Part shown: positions 1-8,023 of the stretch, in pieces | Numbering within the stretch: position 1 is the first letter of the stretch | Layout of the letters: the number at the start of each line of letters is the position of its first letter | Origin: Chitinophagales bacterium | GTDB lineage: Bacteria > Bacteroidota > Bacteroidia > Chitinophagales > JADIYW01 | Assembly: GCA_020848315.1 (NCBI GenBank) | Contig: JADLAH010000017.1 | Coordinates: 1-12,988, forward strand | Length of the DNA: 12,988 bases | Direction: 5' to 3' | Notes under the pieces: model-generated | What the model was told of the DNA's origin: nothing | Databases searched by the model: none | Seen by the model: only the letters and a program-made list of their open reading frames with translations | Program-made: the position numbers and the translations under genes

Positions 1-113
1 ATTTCTTTGTATTTTTCCGCTAATGCCTTGCTCATGTTGGATGCTTTCTCTAAAAGTAAAAAATAATCATTGAATATTGCGTACTTATACCCGCTACTTA
101 CTACTTTTATACT
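1..113. other. Left-edge stretch with undecided coding content, then VWA gene leader
   Basis: Two readings compete. On the plus strand, frame 1 is open from the window edge to a TAA at 64-66 and would give a C-terminus ending in LLMLDAFSKSKK, 47 bp before the VWA start. On the minus strand, an ATG at 35 begins MSKALAEKYKEI and runs off the edge, which would be the start of a divergent gene. Both peptides look protein-like and neither is long enough to assign to a family. The remainder, about 67-113, is AT-rich leader holding TACTTAC and TACTTTT heptamers at 95-108. These resemble the tandem repeat found before the next gene. I see no clear TAnnTTTG promoter box at a useful distance from the VWA start. 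Confidence 0.3.
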
Positions 114-1301
114 ATGTTTCTCGATTTCTTTTTGCTGCTGAAGGAAGAAGGCCTGCCGGTGAGTATCGGTGAGTATTTGCATCTGCTGGAAGCACTCAAC
201 AAGCGTGTAGCAGCATACAACGTAGAGGATTTCTACTTCTTGTCCAAAACCATTCTTGTCAAACATGAGCAGTTTCTCGACAGATACGATTTGTTGTTCG
301 GGAAATATTTTCAGGGCGTTGAACTGAAAGATATCGATAAGAAAGAGATACCTGCCGACTGGTTGCAAAAGGAAATTAACCGCCTGTTTACGGAAGAAGA
401 AAAGGCGCTGATAGAAAAAATGGGAGGTCTGGAAAAACTGATGGAGCGATTGCAGCAATTGCTGGAAGAGCAAAAAGAAAAACATCAGGGCGGCAATAAA
501 TGGATAGGAACGGGCGGTACTTCTCCGTTTGGTCACGGCGGTGCAAATCCGGAAGGCGTGAATATCGGCGGTGAAGGTGGTGGCAGAAGTGCCGTTAAAG
601 TGTGGCAGAAACGCGAATTTCAGAATTACGCTTCGGATGTGGAGCTGAACACGCGCAACATTAAACTGGCGCTGAAACGCCTGCGGATACTGACCCGCGA
701 AGGTGTAGAAGACGAACTGGATTTGCACACAACTATCGAAAAGACCTGCAAGAACGCCGGTTATCTGGATATTGAAATGCAGCCTTCAAAAAAGAACCGC
801 GTAAAGGTGCTCTTGTTTTTTGATGTGGGCGGATCCATGGATCCCTATGTCGAAGTGTGCGAGCAGTTGTTTTCCGCTGCCAAGTCGGAACTGAAGCATC
901 TGGAGTTTTTTTATTTCCACAACTGCGTTTATGAAAGTTTGTGGAAGGATAATATCCTGAGATACAACGATCGGATTCCAACCTTCGATGTGTTGCATAA
1001 ATTCAATCAGGACTACCGCGTGATTTTTGTGGGAGATGCTACTATGTCGCCTTATGAACTGACGGCCTTAGGTGGTAGTGTGGAACATTATAACGATGAG
1101 TCGGGCATCACCTGGTTGCAGCGATTTATCCAGAAATTTCCGCATGCTGTCTGGCTGAATCCGAGCAATGAATATTACTGGGACGGAACGCCCACCGTGA
1201 AGATGATAAAGGAGATCTTTAAAGACAGGATGTATCCGATGACACTGGAAGGCCTGACCAAAGCGATGAAGTCACTTAAAGGCAAAAAAGCAGTGCTGTA
1301 A
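114..1301 (+). CDS. CoxE-like VWA domain protein, partner of a MoxR ATPase
   Basis: This 395-residue protein matches the CoxE-like VWA family. These are cytosolic proteins that work with MoxR AAA+ ATPases as remodelling or metal-insertion chaperones. The N-terminus, beginning MFLDFFLLLKEEGLPVS, is the helical region typical of the family, so I keep the ATG at 114. A charged helical stretch (about 85-125) leads into a glycine-rich linker (about 126-158), and the VWA fold occupies about 228-350. The metal-ion-dependent adhesion site is DVGGS at 237-241, with Gly at the first Ser position of the usual DxSxS. A second acidic site lies in VGDATMSPYE near 307-315. The MoxR gene follows after 62 bp on the same strand, so co-transcription is likely. 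The family call is firm; the client is unknown. Confidence 0.88.
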   Translation: MFLDFFLLLKEEGLPVSIGEYLHLLEALNKRVAAYNVEDFYFLSKTILVKHEQFLDRYDLLFGKYFQGVELKDIDKKEIPADWLQKEINRLFTEEEKALIEKMGGLEKLMERLQQLLEEQKEKHQGGNKWIGTGGTSPFGHGGANPEGVNIGGEGGGRSAVKVWQKREFQNYASDVELNTRNIKLALKRLRILTREGVEDELDLHTTIEKTCKNAGYLDIEMQPSKKNRVKVLLFFDVGGSMDPYVEVCEQLFSAAKSELKHLEFFYFHNCVYESLWKDNILRYNDRIPTFDVLHKFNQDYRVIFVGDATMSPYELTALGGSVEHYNDESGITWLQRFIQKFPHAVWLNPSNEYYWDGTPTVKMIKEIFKDRMYPMTLEGLTKAMKSLKGKKAVL

Positions 1302-1312
1302 AAAAATCTAAC

Positions 1313-1354
1313 TACTCAATACTAATTACTAATTACTAACTACTAACTACTAAA
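1313..1354 (+). repeat. Six-copy tandem heptamer, consensus TACTAAY
   Basis: Six in-phase 7-bp units fill most of the spacer between the VWA and MoxR genes: TACTCAA, TACTAAT twice, TACTAAC twice, then TACTAAA. The block ends 9 bp before the MoxR start codon. It lies outside coding sequence, so a change in copy number would alter leader length rather than reading frame. Looser TACTnnn heptamers also precede the VWA gene at 82-108. Confidence 0.85.
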
Positions 1355-1363
1355 TCAACACAT

Positions 1364-2218
1364 ATGCAGGAATTTAAAGGCACCGAAAACTATATCGCTA
1401 CCGAAGAATTGCAGGTGGCCGTCAATGCCGCTATCGCTCTGGAGAAGCCATTGCTGATCAAAGGTGAGCCCGGCACCGGCAAAACTCTGCTGGCATTCGA
1501 AGTTGCTAAAGCTTTGAACAAGCCGATGTTTACATGGCATATCAAATCCACCACGCAGGCGCAGCAAGGCTTGTATGAATACGACGCGGTGGCGCGCCTG
1601 CGCGACTCACAGTTTGGCGATGAGAAGGTGAATGATATTTCCAATTACATCATCAAAGGTAAGATGTGGCAAGCTTTTGAGAGCGAAGAGCAGTCCGTAT
1701 TGCTGATAGATGAAATTGATAAAGCGGATATAGAATTTCCGAATGATTTGTTGCTGGAACTCGATAAAATGGAATTCTACTGCTATGAATTGCAGCGCAC
1801 CATAAAAGCCAGAACGCGCCCGATTGTGATTATCACTTCCAATAATGAAAAGGAATTACCGGATGCTTTCCTGCGCAGATGTTTTTTCCATTTTATCCGT
1901 TTCCCGGAACGCTCCACGATGATTGATATTATCAATGTTCATTTTCCGCATCTGGAAGAAGAACTGATGGAAGAAGCCTTGAAAGTATTTTACGGATTGC
2001 GGGAAATTCAAGGTATTAAGAAGAAGCCTACCACTTCCGAACTGATTGACTGGATACGATTGTTGAAGCTGGGGAAAAATACGAAAGAGGACCTCGAAAA
2101 GATAGATTACATCACGACACAGCCGCCGTATTTTGGTTCTTTGCTGAAAAATGAACAGGATTACGACCATATCTCCAAAGTGAAAAGAAGTGCGCAAAAT
2201 ACTTTCCGCAGATTCTGA
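1364..2218 (+). CDS. MoxR-family AAA+ ATPase
   Basis: This 284-residue cytosolic ATPase belongs to the MoxR group of AAA+ proteins, which form ring-like assemblies and remodel or activate clients together with VWA proteins. Visible motifs are Walker A GEPGTGKT (34-41), Walker B VLLIDEIDKAD (112-122), a sensor-1 Asn in IITSNNEKELPDAFLRR (near 160) and candidate arginine-finger residues RR (171-172). The C-terminal part (about 185-284) fits a small AAA lid domain. The protein has the normal length for the family and all key ATPase residues. It follows the VWA gene by 62 bp and precedes a glycosyltransferase by 21 bp on the same strand. In many genomes the ATPase gene comes first; here the VWA gene does. 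The substrate cannot be inferred. Confidence 0.92.
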   Translation: MQEFKGTENYIATEELQVAVNAAIALEKPLLIKGEPGTGKTLLAFEVAKALNKPMFTWHIKSTTQAQQGLYEYDAVARLRDSQFGDEKVNDISNYIIKGKMWQAFESEEQSVLLIDEIDKADIEFPNDLLLELDKMEFYCYELQRTIKARTRPIVIITSNNEKELPDAFLRRCFFHFIRFPERSTMIDIINVHFPHLEEELMEEALKVFYGLREIQGIKKKPTTSELIDWIRLLKLGKNTKEDLEKIDYITTQPPYFGSLLKNEQDYDHISKVKRSAQNTFRRF

Positions 2219-2239
2219 TCCACTTCCATTGCAACGGAT

Positions 2240-3730
2240 ATGAATGAAGCGATATTTTCCCTGCTCAAACGACACAGATGGACATTGCTGACCATCGCGA
2301 TAGCGGGGACAGGCATTGTATATCGGATTGTGCTATGGCAGATGAACCGCGGTTTGTTTATTGACGAAGCCAACCTTGCCCGCAATATTTTTGAACGCGA
2401 CTGGCTGCAACTCTTGCAGCCGCTCAGCTATGAGCAATATGCGCCACCGGTATTTCTGTGGTTGCAAAAGGCATTTACGCAATCATTCGGATATAGTGAA
2501 AGAGCCTTCCGTCTGTATCCTCTGCTGAGCGGAATTGCGGGTGTGATGCTGCTTGCACAACTGCTGCGCATGTGTCTGCCGCAACAGGTACGATGGTATC
2601 CGCTGGTGCTGTTCGCCACCGGTGCCATTTATCTCCGCTATGCCACCGAATGCAAGCAATATATGCCGGACGCGTTGGTGAGTATGGCATTGCTTTGGCT
2701 GGCTCTGAAAACAGATATCCGAAAAATATTGCCCTTTCATTTCGCGGTTATCTGGATACTTGCAGGCTCGCTCGCAATCTGGTCTTCCATGCCGAGTGTA
2801 TTCATACTCGCAGGAATCGGATGTTATTACGCGGTGCAATTATGGCATACTGATATTCCTTTCCGGCGCTGGGCCGCATTGATAACAACGGGCAGTATAT
2901 GGCTGTTGCAGTTTGCAGCTTACTATCTTGCAATACTGTCTACGCAGATAAAATCGGGTTATCTGCAGAATTTTCATCAGTGGTATTTTTTGGATGTTAT
3001 TCCTGCAGGCTGGAGCGGATTCACTCATCACAACTGGCTCGTGATAAAAGGACTGACAGAACAGATGGGCGGAAAGCTGGCGGTGTCGCTGGTGGTAAAT
3101 CTGTTGCTGACGATGGCCGGATTATTGTACGCCATCCGAAAACGTGATGCCAGAATTATTCTGCTGGCAGTGCCCGGATTGCTGCTGCTGATAGCTTCCA
3201 TGATGAAATCTTATTCCCTGGTAGAACGTCTGGTTCTGTTTTATTTCCCGTACTGGCTGATAATTATCGGATTCGGATTACAGGCTTTTTATGAACAATC
3301 TCCCAAATGGCTGTATCGCATAGTGCTTGCCGGCATTGTTTTCACGGCTGTCAAGGCCAATAAGATAAGCTACCTGACTACTCATCCGCTGACATTAGAA
3401 AATGTACCTGTCTGCCTTGATTTTTTGGTGGAACATGGCATTACAAAAGACCATCTGTACATTTCTCATCTTGCAGAAGGAGGATATGTTTATTACACGC
3501 AGATGCATCCTGAAAAAGAGCGTTGGGCTAGCCTGCGAGGTGCACAGCTATTGCAATGGAACACATCATGGGATACATTGTTTTCGAAAGCAGATACTAC
3601 TACAGGATGGCTTTTTACCTCTTTGGGAAATGAAATACAACCTGTTTTGCAAACAGCGGAAAAATATCTTACCATATCGCGTCGTTCGGAGGAAAGTGAT
3701 GCGAAAGCGTACATCCTTGCACCTAAGTAA
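2240..3730 (+). CDS. Polytopic GT-C (PMT_2/ArnT-like) glycosyltransferase
   Basis: This 496-residue integral membrane protein has a first membrane helix at about 15-34, then many hydrophobic segments up to about 370, and a soluble C-terminal tail of roughly 120 residues. The first extracytoplasmic loop carries an acidic pair in FIDEAN (D42-E43), the place where GT-C enzymes keep their catalytic acidic residue. The segments YAPPVFLWLQ and YATECKQYMPD (134-144) resemble conserved loops of bacterial PMT_2-type proteins. Such enzymes move a sugar from a polyprenyl-phosphate donor to a lipid, glycan or protein outside the inner membrane; donor and acceptor here are unknown. It lies 21 bp after the MoxR gene, so it may share that transcript. 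Its 3' end is only 5 bp from the convergent dioxygenase gene. Confidence 0.7.
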   Translation: MNEAIFSLLKRHRWTLLTIAIAGTGIVYRIVLWQMNRGLFIDEANLARNIFERDWLQLLQPLSYEQYAPPVFLWLQKAFTQSFGYSERAFRLYPLLSGIAGVMLLAQLLRMCLPQQVRWYPLVLFATGAIYLRYATECKQYMPDALVSMALLWLALKTDIRKILPFHFAVIWILAGSLAIWSSMPSVFILAGIGCYYAVQLWHTDIPFRRWAALITTGSIWLLQFAAYYLAILSTQIKSGYLQNFHQWYFLDVIPAGWSGFTHHNWLVIKGLTEQMGGKLAVSLVVNLLLTMAGLLYAIRKRDARIILLAVPGLLLLIASMMKSYSLVERLVLFYFPYWLIIIGFGLQAFYEQSPKWLYRIVLAGIVFTAVKANKISYLTTHPLTLENVPVCLDFLVEHGITKDHLYISHLAEGGYVYYTQMHPEKERWASLRGAQLLQWNTSWDTLFSKADTTTGWLFTSLGNEIQPVLQTAEKYLTISRRSEESDAKAYILAPK

Positions 3731-3735
3731 GCCTG

Positions 3736-4614
3736 TTATATTTTCTCGATTTTTACGGATGTCATAGAAAGAGAACCCATCACCGTTTTGTCATTGAAAA
3801 ATGAAATGCGCTCGTTCTTTTGTTTAAGTCCCAGAATGTACAATAATGGCAGATAATGTTCCGGTGTCGGAACGGACAGCAGAAATGGCGTGCCTTGTTT
3901 TTTATAGTCGATTAATGCCTGATGGTTATCGTCGAGGATCCATTTTTTGAAAGTCTCATTTGCTTCATTTGCCCATTCATAGCCTGTGTCAGGATGTTGC
4001 CAGTCGATGCGACCGAGGTTGTGCACCATATTGCCACTGCCGATAATCAGCACGCCTTTATTGCGCAGCGCGGATAGTTCTTTCGCCAATGCGTAATGAT
4101 ATTCCGGCCCTTTCGTATAATCCAGACTCAATTGTACAACCGGAATGTCGGCATTCGGATAGACATGTTTCAGCACCGACCAAGTGCCGTGGTCGAGCCC
4201 CCATTTTTCATCGGCAAAAACTTCTGTGGCAGTGATTATTTCCTGCGTGGTATGTGCCAGCTCCGGACTTCCCGGTGCGGGATACTGCACCTGAAAAAGG
4301 GCGTCCGGAAACCCGCCGAAATCGTGGATGGTCGGTGGATTTTTCATGGTTGTCACAAAAGTGCCTTTCGTCTCCCAGTGGGCGGAAATACAGAGAATAG
4401 CCTGCGGTCGCGGCAGCGACTTTCCTGTTTGCTGCCATTGCGAGGAAAATTCATTTTGCTCCAGTGCATTCATCGGACTACCATGCCCGAAGAAGACCAG
4501 CGGCATGGTGTCGGTGGCGGATAGCGTTGCCGCGAACTTATGCAGAGATTGTAATTCCATGTGAGACAATAACGGCAGGGTGGCCAGTATTTTCAGAAAG
4601 TCACCTCGCTTCAT
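3736..4614 (-). CDS. ygiD: 4,5-DOPA extradiol dioxygenase-like protein (DODA/YgiD family)
   Basis: This 292-residue protein matches the class III extradiol ring-cleavage dioxygenase family that includes E. coli YgiD and plant DODA. Some members open DOPA or related catechols, but the physiological substrate in bacteria is often unknown. The expected metal-site histidines are all present: H44 in FFGHGSPMNAL, H79 in ISAHWET, H198 in GSGNMVHNLG and H253 in PEHYLPLLY. H142 in GLDHGTW is a further conserved active-site position. Compared with YgiD, the protein carries about 36 extra N-terminal residues beginning MKRGDFLKILATLPLLS, which look like a Tat-type leader with only a single Arg. The protein may therefore be anchored or exported, or the leader may be decayed. 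The gene follows pdxA by 79 bp on the same strand; no obvious promoter box lies between them. Confidence 0.85.
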   Translation of the reverse strand: MKRGDFLKILATLPLLSHMELQSLHKFAATLSATDTMPLVFFGHGSPMNALEQNEFSSQWQQTGKSLPRPQAILCISAHWETKGTFVTTMKNPPTIHDFGGFPDALFQVQYPAPGSPELAHTTQEIITATEVFADEKWGLDHGTWSVLKHVYPNADIPVVQLSLDYTKGPEYHYALAKELSALRNKGVLIIGSGNMVHNLGRIDWQHPDTGYEWANEANETFKKWILDDNHQALIDYKKQGTPFLLSVPTPEHYLPLLYILGLKQKNERISFFNDKTVMGSLSMTSVKIEKI

Positions 4615-4693
4615 GATGAATAATATTAATCCGGTACGTTTATGCCGGTGTATTTATAACAATCTGACCAAGTGTAAAGTTTCTTACGAAAGG

Positions 4694-5761
4694 TTAAATC
4701 CGCTCATCGTGCAATACCGCCCGTTTTACCAACGGATTGGCGCGCATCTCTTCGTAGTCGCTGCGCTGATTAAAAATGTCGATAGCGGCATAGATGGCCT
4801 TTCGGAAGGAGGTTTCATCCGCGACACCTTTTCCGGCAATATTCTCTGCTGTGCCGTGGTCGGGTGAGGTGCGGACAATATTCAGTCCGGCGGTATAGTT
4901 CGTGCCGTCTTCTCCCGCGATATATTTAAACGGAATCAGTCCCTGATCATGATACATGGCCAGGATGGCATCAAATGTTTTGTAATTGCCGGAGGCAAAC
5001 AAACCGTCTGCAGGATATGGTCCGAATGCCATGATGCCCGCGTTTTTGGCTTCTTTCACCGCCGGAAGGATAACGTTTACTTCCTCATTGCCGATGACAC
5101 CGCCATCGCCGGCGTGCGGGTTGAGTCCCAGCACCGCGATACGTGGTTTGTCGATGCCGAAATCCTGCATCAGTGACGTATTCATCATCTGCAGTTTACG
5201 CAGGATTTTTTCTTTAGATATTTTGGTCGAAACATCTTTAATCGCTACGTGATTGGTGACGAGCCCTACGCGGATATTTTCTGATATCATAAACATCAGG
5301 TTGTCCTTGGCGCCGAAGTAATCCATCAGATACTCTGTGTGTCCGGCATACGGGAAAGCCTCGGAGTGCATCACTTCTTTGTTGATAGGCGCGGTAACGA
5401 GCACGTCGATATGATTGCTTTTCAGCGCTTCGCAGGCAGCCTGCAGTGACTTCAGCGCATAGCTTCCGGTCAGTTCGGTTGGAGTGCCAGGTGTAATCTG
5501 AAATTCCTCTTCCCAAACCGGAATAATATTCAGTGAGTTGTGGCTGAGGTTGCTGTAGCCTTTGATGGAGGAATACTGGAATTTTTCCAGATTCAGCATT
5601 TTCTTGTAGTAGGATAATACCCGCGGATTCCCGAATAATACCGGCGTAAAGTGCTTATATATCTGGTCATCCAGAAAAGTTTTCATGATGATTTCAGGGC
5701 CGATGCCCGCAACATCACCCAGCGTTATGCCTACTTTTCTTTTCTCGTTTCTCGCTACCAT
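4694..5761 (-). CDS. pdxA: 4-hydroxythreonine-4-phosphate dehydrogenase
   Basis: PdxA oxidises 4-phosphohydroxythreonine with NAD. The product decarboxylates and is condensed by PdxJ in the DXP-dependent route to pyridoxal phosphate. I choose the ATG at 5761 (MVARNEKRKVGITLGD), which gives 355 residues, the usual family length. An in-frame TTG at 5782 would add only seven residues and sits inside the -7-like box. Family motifs are clear: GITLGDVAGIGPE near the start and GHTEYLMDYF at about 140. The metal-binding histidines lie in TNHVAIKDV (H171), NPHAGDGG (H216) and MYHDQG (H271). A TSPDHGTAENIAGKG segment follows near the C-terminus. The start lies inside the 3' end of the aminopeptidase gene (47-bp overlap), which suggests co-transcription or translational coupling. 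Confidence 0.95.
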   Translation of the reverse strand: MVARNEKRKVGITLGDVAGIGPEIIMKTFLDDQIYKHFTPVLFGNPRVLSYYKKMLNLEKFQYSSIKGYSNLSHNSLNIIPVWEEEFQITPGTPTELTGSYALKSLQAACEALKSNHIDVLVTAPINKEVMHSEAFPYAGHTEYLMDYFGAKDNLMFMISENIRVGLVTNHVAIKDVSTKISKEKILRKLQMMNTSLMQDFGIDKPRIAVLGLNPHAGDGGVIGNEEVNVILPAVKEAKNAGIMAFGPYPADGLFASGNYKTFDAILAMYHDQGLIPFKYIAGEDGTNYTAGLNIVRTSPDHGTAENIAGKGVADETSFRKAIYAAIDIFNQRSDYEEMRANPLVKRAVLHDERI

Positions 5762-7181
5762 TGTTACAAAGATTTTGTACAAAGGTAAACAATAATCTTA
5801 CACCATACGCCGTTGCCCATTTTCCGCGGTAATTATACGGTGACGGCACAAAAGCCGGTCCCGCGATGTCAAAATGCATCCACGGATAGTCCGTGAAGTG
5901 TTCCAGGAATTTGCCGGCAGTGATGGAGCCCGCCTCGGCAGGTCCCAGGTTTTTCAGGTCGGCAATATCACTTTTCATATAGGCGCCGTATTCTTTCCAG
6001 AACGGGAATTCTACGGTTCGCTCTCCGGTTTTTGCACCGGCTTTCTGAATCTGTTTTTTGGTCTCTTTGTCCGCCGTGCCCATAATGACTGCCGCTTCCT
6101 TGCCAATGGCACGCAGTGCCGAGCCGGTAAGGGTTGCCAGATCGAGAACAAGTTCCGGTTTCAGTCGTTTGGCATAATGCATCGCATCCGCAAGAATTAA
6201 TCGGCCTTCCGCATCCGTGTCCAGTACTTCCACGGTGGTGCCATCATACATGGTGATGACATCACCCGGACAGGTGGCTTCATACCCCGGACGGTTTTCC
6301 ACTGCTGGAATCAGTCCGACGATATGGTAGGGTAGTTTAGCCTGCGCAATTGCATAGAGGGCGCCCACTACCGCGGCGGAACCGGCCATGTCGGATTTCA
6401 TCCAGTCCATGCTGTTTTTCGTCGGCTTCAGCGAGAGTCCGCCGGTATCATATACGACACCTTTGCCAACGAATACCAACGGTTTCTTGTTGAGGGCTTT
6501 CGCCGGTTTGTATTCCAGGATATTGAAGGTGGCCGGGGCGGAACTGCCGCGGTTGACAGCCAGCAAGCCGCCCATTTTTTCCTGTTCAATTTTTTTCTGG
6601 TCCCAGACTGTGACCTGAAATCCGGCGGCTTTTCCCAGTTTCTGTATTTCTTTGGAATATTGTGCCGCGGTCAGGTAGGAGACAGGTTCATTGACCAAAT
6701 CCTTGGTGATGCGAACACTTTCTGTCAGTAAATTAATCTGCGCAATGGCGGCTTTATCCAGCAATGATTCGGATACATACACGGTCAGCTGATAGGATTT
6801 CGATTTGGCTTTATATTTCAGAAATTCATAGTTGGATAAGGTGATGCCGGTTAATAAGGCAGCCATCCTTTTTGCAGAGATATTGCCTGTCAACTCTACA
6901 GCGAGGGAGGGTTCCTTGTTTTCCTTGCACAACTGATGAATGGAGAATCCCTGTATGCGCAGGGTTTCGAGGTCTTCGTTTTTATCGGCTGATTTTTCAA
7001 ATGGGAATATAATATACCGTTTGTGCTGTTTGGTGAATGTCACCAGCTTCATGCCGGCTTCCAGTTTCTGATGTAATGTCTTTTTTTCCTCTCCATCCAG
7101 ATAGGGCAATTGAGCTATCTGCTCACGTGAACACACCAGCAATATCGCTGCTGTGTCGATTTTATTCTTAATCTGCAACAT
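5715..7181 (-). CDS. pepA: Leucyl aminopeptidase, M17 family
   Basis: This 488-residue cytosolic metallo-exopeptidase should release N-terminal amino acids from peptides and act as a hexamer, as M17 enzymes do. By alignment to E. coli PepA, the catalytic and two-metal residues are all present: K240, D245 and K252 in GKGVVYDTGGLSLKP, D264 in MKSDMAG, and D323, E325 and R327 in DTDAEGRL. The N-terminal 160 residues form the variable domain. The last 18 or so residues, from LCNNGSEKREKK onward, are unusually basic. They are encoded largely where pdxA begins, so the tail is probably a by-product of the overlap rather than a conserved part. The gene is divergent from ksgA with a 56-bp gap that must hold both promoters. 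Confidence 0.95.
   Translation of the reverse strand: MLQIKNKIDTAAILLVCSREQIAQLPYLDGEEKKTLHQKLEAGMKLVTFTKQHKRYIIFPFEKSADKNEDLETLRIQGFSIHQLCKENKEPSLAVELTGNISAKRMAALLTGITLSNYEFLKYKAKSKSYQLTVYVSESLLDKAAIAQINLLTESVRITKDLVNEPVSYLTAAQYSKEIQKLGKAAGFQVTVWDQKKIEQEKMGGLLAVNRGSSAPATFNILEYKPAKALNKKPLVFVGKGVVYDTGGLSLKPTKNSMDWMKSDMAGSAAVVGALYAIAQAKLPYHIVGLIPAVENRPGYEATCPGDVITMYDGTTVEVLDTDAEGRLILADAMHYAKRLKPELVLDLATLTGSALRAIGKEAAVIMGTADKETKKQIQKAGAKTGERTVEFPFWKEYGAYMKSDIADLKNLGPAEAGSITAGKFLEHFTDYPWMHFDIAGPAFVPSPYNYRGKWATAYGVRLLFTFVQNLCNNGSEKREKKSRHNAG
5780..5787 (-). promoter_or_regulatory. Possible internal -7 box for pdxA
   Basis: The minus strand reads TACCTTTG here, an exact match to the Bacteroidota -7 consensus TAnnTTTG, 18 bases before the pdxA ATG. 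It sits inside the last codons of the aminopeptidase gene (LFTFVQN). No TTTG is seen at the -33 distance. The match could be chance, because the codons for Thr-Phe naturally give it. Confidence 0.3.
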
Positions 7182-7200
7182 AATCTATACCTTTAGGTCA

Positions 7201-7208
7201 CAAAACTA
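7201..7208 (-). promoter_or_regulatory. Probable -7 box for the aminopeptidase-pdxA transcript
   Basis: The minus strand reads TAGTTTTG, an exact TAnnTTTG match, 19 bases before the aminopeptidase ATG at 7181. A start site about seven bases downstream would leave a leader of roughly a dozen bases. No TTTG is seen 19-21 bases further upstream, so only half of the consensus is present. For ksgA on the plus strand, a weaker one-mismatch box, TACCTTTA, lies at 7188-7195. Confidence 0.45.
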
Positions 7209-7237
7209 TCTTATTAAATCTAAAAAATCAGGTGCAA

Positions 7238-8023
7238 ATGTCGGATTTTGTGACAGCCTTAAAATCGTATGGTCAGCATTTTTTACACGATAAAACGGTG
7301 TTGGAGCGCATTTCTGATGTGGTGAAACAGTATCATAACGGAGAGCAACTGATAGAAATCGGGCCGGGTATGGGGGCGCTGACGACATTATTGCTGCGCG
7401 ATTTCTCCGAACTGACCTGTATTGAAGTAGACAATCGTTGTGTGGCCTATCTGCAGTCCAATGTGCAGCCAAATGCGCCAGGGTTGAAGATACTGGAGGC
7501 TGATTTTCTCAAAGTGAATCTCTCCGAATTGCTCGTGCAGCCCACCGCCATCATCGGAAATTTTCCATACAATATATCGTCGCAGATTGTATTCCGCATT
7601 CTCGATTACAATGAGAATATTCCGTTTATGGTGGGCATGTTTCAGAAAGAAATGGGGCATCGCATTGCATCGTCGCATGGCTCCAAAGAATATGGTGTGA
7701 TTAGCGTGCTGGCGCAATTGCTGTACGATGTGAAAGTGGAATTTGATATTGCGCCGGGCAGTTTTTCGCCGCCACCGAAGGTGATGAGCAGTGTCATTTC
7801 CATGCGCAGAAAAGAGCATATTTCCCTCGATTTTGATATCGTGCTGTTTAAGAAAATTGTCAAAGCAGGATTTAATCAGCGGCGGAAGATGCTGCGCAAC
7901 GGACTGAGCGGAATGGTGTCAAAAGAGTTGTTGCAGGAGCCGGTGTTTCAAAAACGCGCGGAGCAACTGAGTGTGCAGGATTTCATTGCATTAACCAAAA
8001 TGATAGGACAGGCCAATGCATAA
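7238..8023 (+). CDS. rsmA (ksgA): 16S rRNA dimethyladenosine transferase
   Basis: RsmA/KsgA uses SAM to dimethylate two adjacent adenosines near the 3' end of 16S rRNA and acts as a late checkpoint in 30S assembly. I prefer the ATG at 7238 (MSDFVTALKSYGQHFL, 261 residues) to the in-frame GTG at 7232. AGGTG lies a few bases before this ATG, one of the few Shine-Dalgarno-like sites in the window, and it overlaps the GTG. Motifs are the N-terminal YGQHFLHD, SAM motif I IEIGPGMG (39-46), the catalytic NFPY (108-111) and the FSPPPKV loop near 175. Its stop overlaps the next gene by 8 bp, so the two are translationally coupled. It is divergent from the aminopeptidase-pdxA pair. Confidence 0.96.
   Translation: MSDFVTALKSYGQHFLHDKTVLERISDVVKQYHNGEQLIEIGPGMGALTTLLLRDFSELTCIEVDNRCVAYLQSNVQPNAPGLKILEADFLKVNLSELLVQPTAIIGNFPYNISSQIVFRILDYNENIPFMVGMFQKEMGHRIASSHGSKEYGVISVLAQLLYDVKVEFDIAPGSFSPPPKVMSSVISMRRKEHISLDFDIVLFKKIVKAGFNQRRKMLRNGLSGMVSKELLQEPVFQKRAEQLSVQDFIALTKMIGQANA

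Noticed and set aside
831..844. Perfect 14-bp palindrome GGATCCATGGATCC
   Set aside because: It lies inside the VWA gene and simply encodes the metal-site residues G-S-M-D-P; there is no second copy or regulatory context.
2483..2839. Long minus-strand and alternate-frame open frames inside the first glycosyltransferase gene, and similar ones elsewhere
   Set aside because: They lie wholly inside genes with clear family motifs, and their translations are rich in Cys, His and Arg with no recognisable domain.
4631..4648. Hairpin CCGGTA...TGCCGG between pdxA and the dioxygenase gene
   Set aside because: The stem is six pairs with one G-U, and no T-run follows on either strand, so it is not a convincing terminator or operator.
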